Shown here: one piece after another, positions 61,776 through 64,000 of the stretch
Layout: each line of letters opens with the position of its first letter
Position numbering within the stretch: position 1 is the first letter of the stretch
From: Halosolutus halophilus
GTDB lineage: Archaea; Halobacteriota; Halobacteria; Halobacteriales; Natrialbaceae
Direction of reading: 5' to 3'
Assembly (NCBI RefSeq): GCF_022869805.1
Contig: NZ_CP094974.1
Location: 2,852,001-2,916,000 of the forward strand
DNA length: 64,000 nucleotides
The notes under the pieces: model-generated
What the model was told of the DNA's origin: nothing
The model's database searches: none
Seen by the model: the letters and a program-made list of their open reading frames with translations, nothing else
Translations under genes and position numbers: made by a program

Positions 61776-63986
61776 TCACTCGGTGAACGTGATCCAGCCC
61801 TCGGGCGCGTGGGCCTTCACGTTGTTCATCGCCTCGCGCGCCTCCGTTCTGGCCTCGTAGGTCTGGGTGCTCTCGGCCATCGAGGTGCCGTACTCGTCGA
61901 CCAGCCGCCACACCCAGCCGTCCTCGTCCTCCGCGCTGTGGAGTTCGAAGGAGACGCTGTCGATCTCGAGGATGCTCGCTTTCTCGATCAGCGAGCGGAC
62001 GTCCTCGATCGCCTCGCGGGCGGCCTCGTTCGAGACGTGGCTCTCGTTGCCGGTCGCGACGGTCCGGCCGTCCTCGTCGAGCAGCCGCCAGCGCCACTCG
62101 TCGTCCTCGTCCGCGACCAGTTCGAACGAGGCGACGTCGAAGTCGACGCGGCCGGCGATCGGCGCGAGATCGCGGACGGTCTCGATGTCGGACATGACCG
62201 CCTCCTTGTTCGACGCCGTGCCGACGCCGCTCGCGATGACCTCGCGGTCCCGATCGACCAGGTCCCACGTCCAGCCCTCGCTGCTGTCGAGGCGGATCGC
62301 GGCCTCTTCGATCGCGAAGATCGGGGCCTCGTCGGCGTGGGCCGTGAGTTCTTCCACGGCCGCGAGTGCGGCGTCGCGGTCGGCGTAGGAGCCGTCCGCG
62401 TCGGCGATTTCCTCGCGGTCCCGATCGAGGAGCCGGAACCGCCACTCGTTGCTGCCGTAGAGCTGGACGGCGACGTCACCGACCGTGTAGGCCTGGGCGG
62501 ACGCGGCCGCCTCGCGGATCGAGTCGATACTGTCGACCAGTTCGTCGCGAGTCGGATGCTCCTCGCCTTCGACGGCGACGGTCTCGCCCGACGGAAGGAC
62601 GAACCGCCAGTGCCAATCGTCGTCCGCGTACGGCTGGAAGATGGCCCGATCCATCGTTCGAACGTTCGAGTCGAGGTGTTCGAGCAGCCGGTTCATCGCC
62701 TCGCGTGCGTCATCGCGAGTCGGGTGGGTCGACGGATCCTCGGCGACGAGTTTGCCGCCCTCGTCGATCAGCCGCCAGCCCCACTCGTCGTCCTCGTTGA
62801 CGAACAGTTCGAACGCCGCGGTCTCGATCTCGAGCAGTTCCGCGTCGGGAGCCTGCTCTTTCAGCGTCATCATCGCCTCCGCGGCCTCGCTCCGGGAGGT
62901 GTGTTCCTCGCCGCTGTCGGCGAGCACGTTGCCGTCCTCGTCGATCAGCCGCCAGCGCCACTCGCCGTCGTCGGCCTCGTACACCTGGAACGCCGCGTTC
63001 TCGAACTCGATGAGGTCCGCCTCGTTGGCCTGTTCGCGGACCCGATCGATCGCGTCCTCCGCCGCCTCGGGACTGCCGCAAGGCTCCCTGCTCCCGGCGA
63101 TGATCTCGCGATCGCTGGTGACGAGTCGCCACTGCCACTCGGTCGTGTCCTCGCCGTCGGCCGCGGCCGTTCCGCCGTCGGTGACCACCGACTGGTCGTT
63201 CGCGCTCATCGACAGGTCGTCGTCCTCGTCGAACGTCAGCTTCTGGGCCGCGGGGAACACCTCGTACTCCGCAGTTTCGATCTCGGCGACGTCCGCGTCG
63301 CGGGCGTTCGTCTGGAGGGCCTCGGCGCGTCGCTCCGAGTCGTCGTGATCGGCCACCCCCTCGGGAGACTGGGCGACGACGTGTTCGTTCTCGTCGACCA
63401 GCCGCCAGTGCCACTCGTCGCGGGACTGGTAGTGCTCGTAGGTCGGTTCGCCGGCGACGGTGATCGCAGCCGATCCGAGTTCCGGGAGCAGCGCCTCGGC
63501 GGCCTCCTCCGCGCCGCGTCGCGAGCCGAACGCGTCGGTACAGGTCGCGACGACGTCGTCCGCGTCGTCGACGATCCGCCACGTCCAGTCGTCCCCTCGC
63601 TCGTGGAGTTCGACGCCGACGTGCTCGATGTCGAGCAGCCGCGCCTGATCGTACCGCTCGGCGAACGTCCGGGCGGCTTCTTCGGCGCGTTCCTGCGTGT
63701 GGTAGCCGTCCTCGCCCGCGGCCAGCGGGTTTCGCTCGTCGTCGACGAGTTTCCAGAACCACTGGTCGCGCTCCTCGGTGTAGGTGAAGGCAGCGTCGTC
63801 GATCTCGATGACGTCGGCCTTCGGGCCCCGGTCCTTCAGAAAGCTCACCGAGTTCTCGGCCGCGTCTCGCTGGTCGAACTCGCCTGCACAGGTGCCGACG
63901 ATGCTGCCGTCGTCGCGGGCGAGCGCCCACTGCCAGGTGCCGTCGCGGCCCTCGTAGAGGCGGAACGCCGAGGTCGTCAGCTCCAT
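61776..63986 (-). CDS. Protein of about twelve DUF1508 (YegP-type) repeats
   Basis: The 736-residue protein is built almost wholly of modules of about 57-60 residues. Each has a strand pair such as FELFVNEDDEWGWRLIDEGG, then a G/A-x-S-x-(E/D)-x-(H/Y) segment, then a helix such as SEAAEAMMTLKEQAPDAE. I count about twelve; module 4 to 5 includes an insert (about 245-280) with low similarity. DUF1508 proteins are usually one or two modules (YegP; HVO_2922-type). Function is unknown. It is fully acidic and near the window's right end, with start ATG at 63986. Confidence 0.85.
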   Translation of the reverse strand: MELTTSAFRLYEGRDGTWQWALARDDGSIVGTCAGEFDQRDAAENSVSFLKDRGPKADVIEIDDAAFTYTEERDQWFWKLVDDERNPLAAGEDGYHTQERAEEAARTFAERYDQARLLDIEHVGVELHERGDDWTWRIVDDADDVVATCTDAFGSRRGAEEAAEALLPELGSAAITVAGEPTYEHYQSRDEWHWRLVDENEHVVAQSPEGVADHDDSERRAEALQTNARDADVAEIETAEYEVFPAAQKLTFDEDDDLSMSANDQSVVTDGGTAAADGEDTTEWQWRLVTSDREIIAGSREPCGSPEAAEDAIDRVREQANEADLIEFENAAFQVYEADDGEWRWRLIDEDGNVLADSGEEHTSRSEAAEAMMTLKEQAPDAELLEIETAAFELFVNEDDEWGWRLIDEGGKLVAEDPSTHPTRDDAREAMNRLLEHLDSNVRTMDRAIFQPYADDDWHWRFVLPSGETVAVEGEEHPTRDELVDSIDSIREAAASAQAYTVGDVAVQLYGSNEWRFRLLDRDREEIADADGSYADRDAALAAVEELTAHADEAPIFAIEEAAIRLDSSEGWTWDLVDRDREVIASGVGTASNKEAVMSDIETVRDLAPIAGRVDFDVASFELVADEDDEWRWRLLDEDGRTVATGNESHVSNEAAREAIEDVRSLIEKASILEIDSVSFELHSAEDEDGWVWRLVDEYGTSMAESTQTYEARTEAREAMNNVKAHAPEGWITFTE

Positions 63987-64000
63987 CAGACCGGCGGAAC

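Overview
The window is a high-GC, acidic-proteome stretch of a haloarchaeal (Halobacteria) chromosome. The taxon follows from the Asp/Glu-rich proteins, archaeal ribosomal protein L21e, RNA polymerase subunit F, archaeal EF-1 beta, NreA, HalOD1 domains, Tat lipoproteins and TATA boxes about 25-35 bases before many start codons. I could not assign a genus. No tRNA, rRNA, CRISPR array or complete insertion sequence was recognised. Calls rest on reading translated sequence and motifs; no database search was run.

Layout. 1-16.8 kb is mostly core and conserved haloarchaeal genes: a Get3/ArsA ATPase with a small HTH gene, small zinc ribbons, a UspA protein, an aminotransferase, CinA/PncC, GNAT, CPBP, RDD and DUF302 proteins, a PHP phosphoesterase, an AI-2E-type permease, the DNA repair factor NreA, a 59-residue zinc-finger protein with EF-1 beta, a halocyanin fragment, and a HARP-type nuclease. 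The HARP gene stands upstream of, and divergent from, an Rnl3 RNA ligase (16.9-18.0 kb), with one unknown gene between them. 18-24 kb holds an MBL hydrolase, a divergent protein with class I terpene synthase metal motifs, a trans-sulfuration enzyme, and a methanethiol oxidase (SBP56) followed almost directly by a ZIP-like permease. 24.2-30.1 kb is the archaeal cluster rpl21e-rpoF-DUF655-rsmA-(mscS)-hemK, interrupted by a fused MgtC/DUF4010 membrane protein. 30-35.5 kb holds a PQQ-like lipoprotein, a tandem pair of MetE-like genes, a PfkB sugar kinase and a membrane zinc-ribbon protein.

35.5-48 kb is a carbohydrate module: a TrmB-type regulator, a four-gene ABC importer, a tiny membrane protein overlapping the ATPase gene, two Gfo/Idh/MocA dehydrogenases and a TIM-barrel isomerase. 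A near-palindrome TACA-N5-TGTA precedes the regulator and the importer operon, and a weaker copy precedes the distal dehydrogenase, so these genes probably form one regulon. A kynureninase and a divergent alpha/beta hydrolase sit inside this module. 48-64 kb returns to housekeeping and conserved genes: a second AI-2E permease, HD hydrolase, amidohydrolase, UspA, BirA, a 56-residue C4HC3 zinc finger, a Tat-exported 5'-nucleotidase-type enzyme, a HalOD1 signalling protein, TyrS, phosphopantoate-beta-alanine ligase, and a protein made of about twelve DUF1508 modules.

The items most worth following are the terpene-synthase-like protein (19.4 kb), the TACA-N5-TGTA regulon, the C4HC3 mini-protein (55.5 kb), the SBP56/ZIP-like pair and the DUF1508 array protein.
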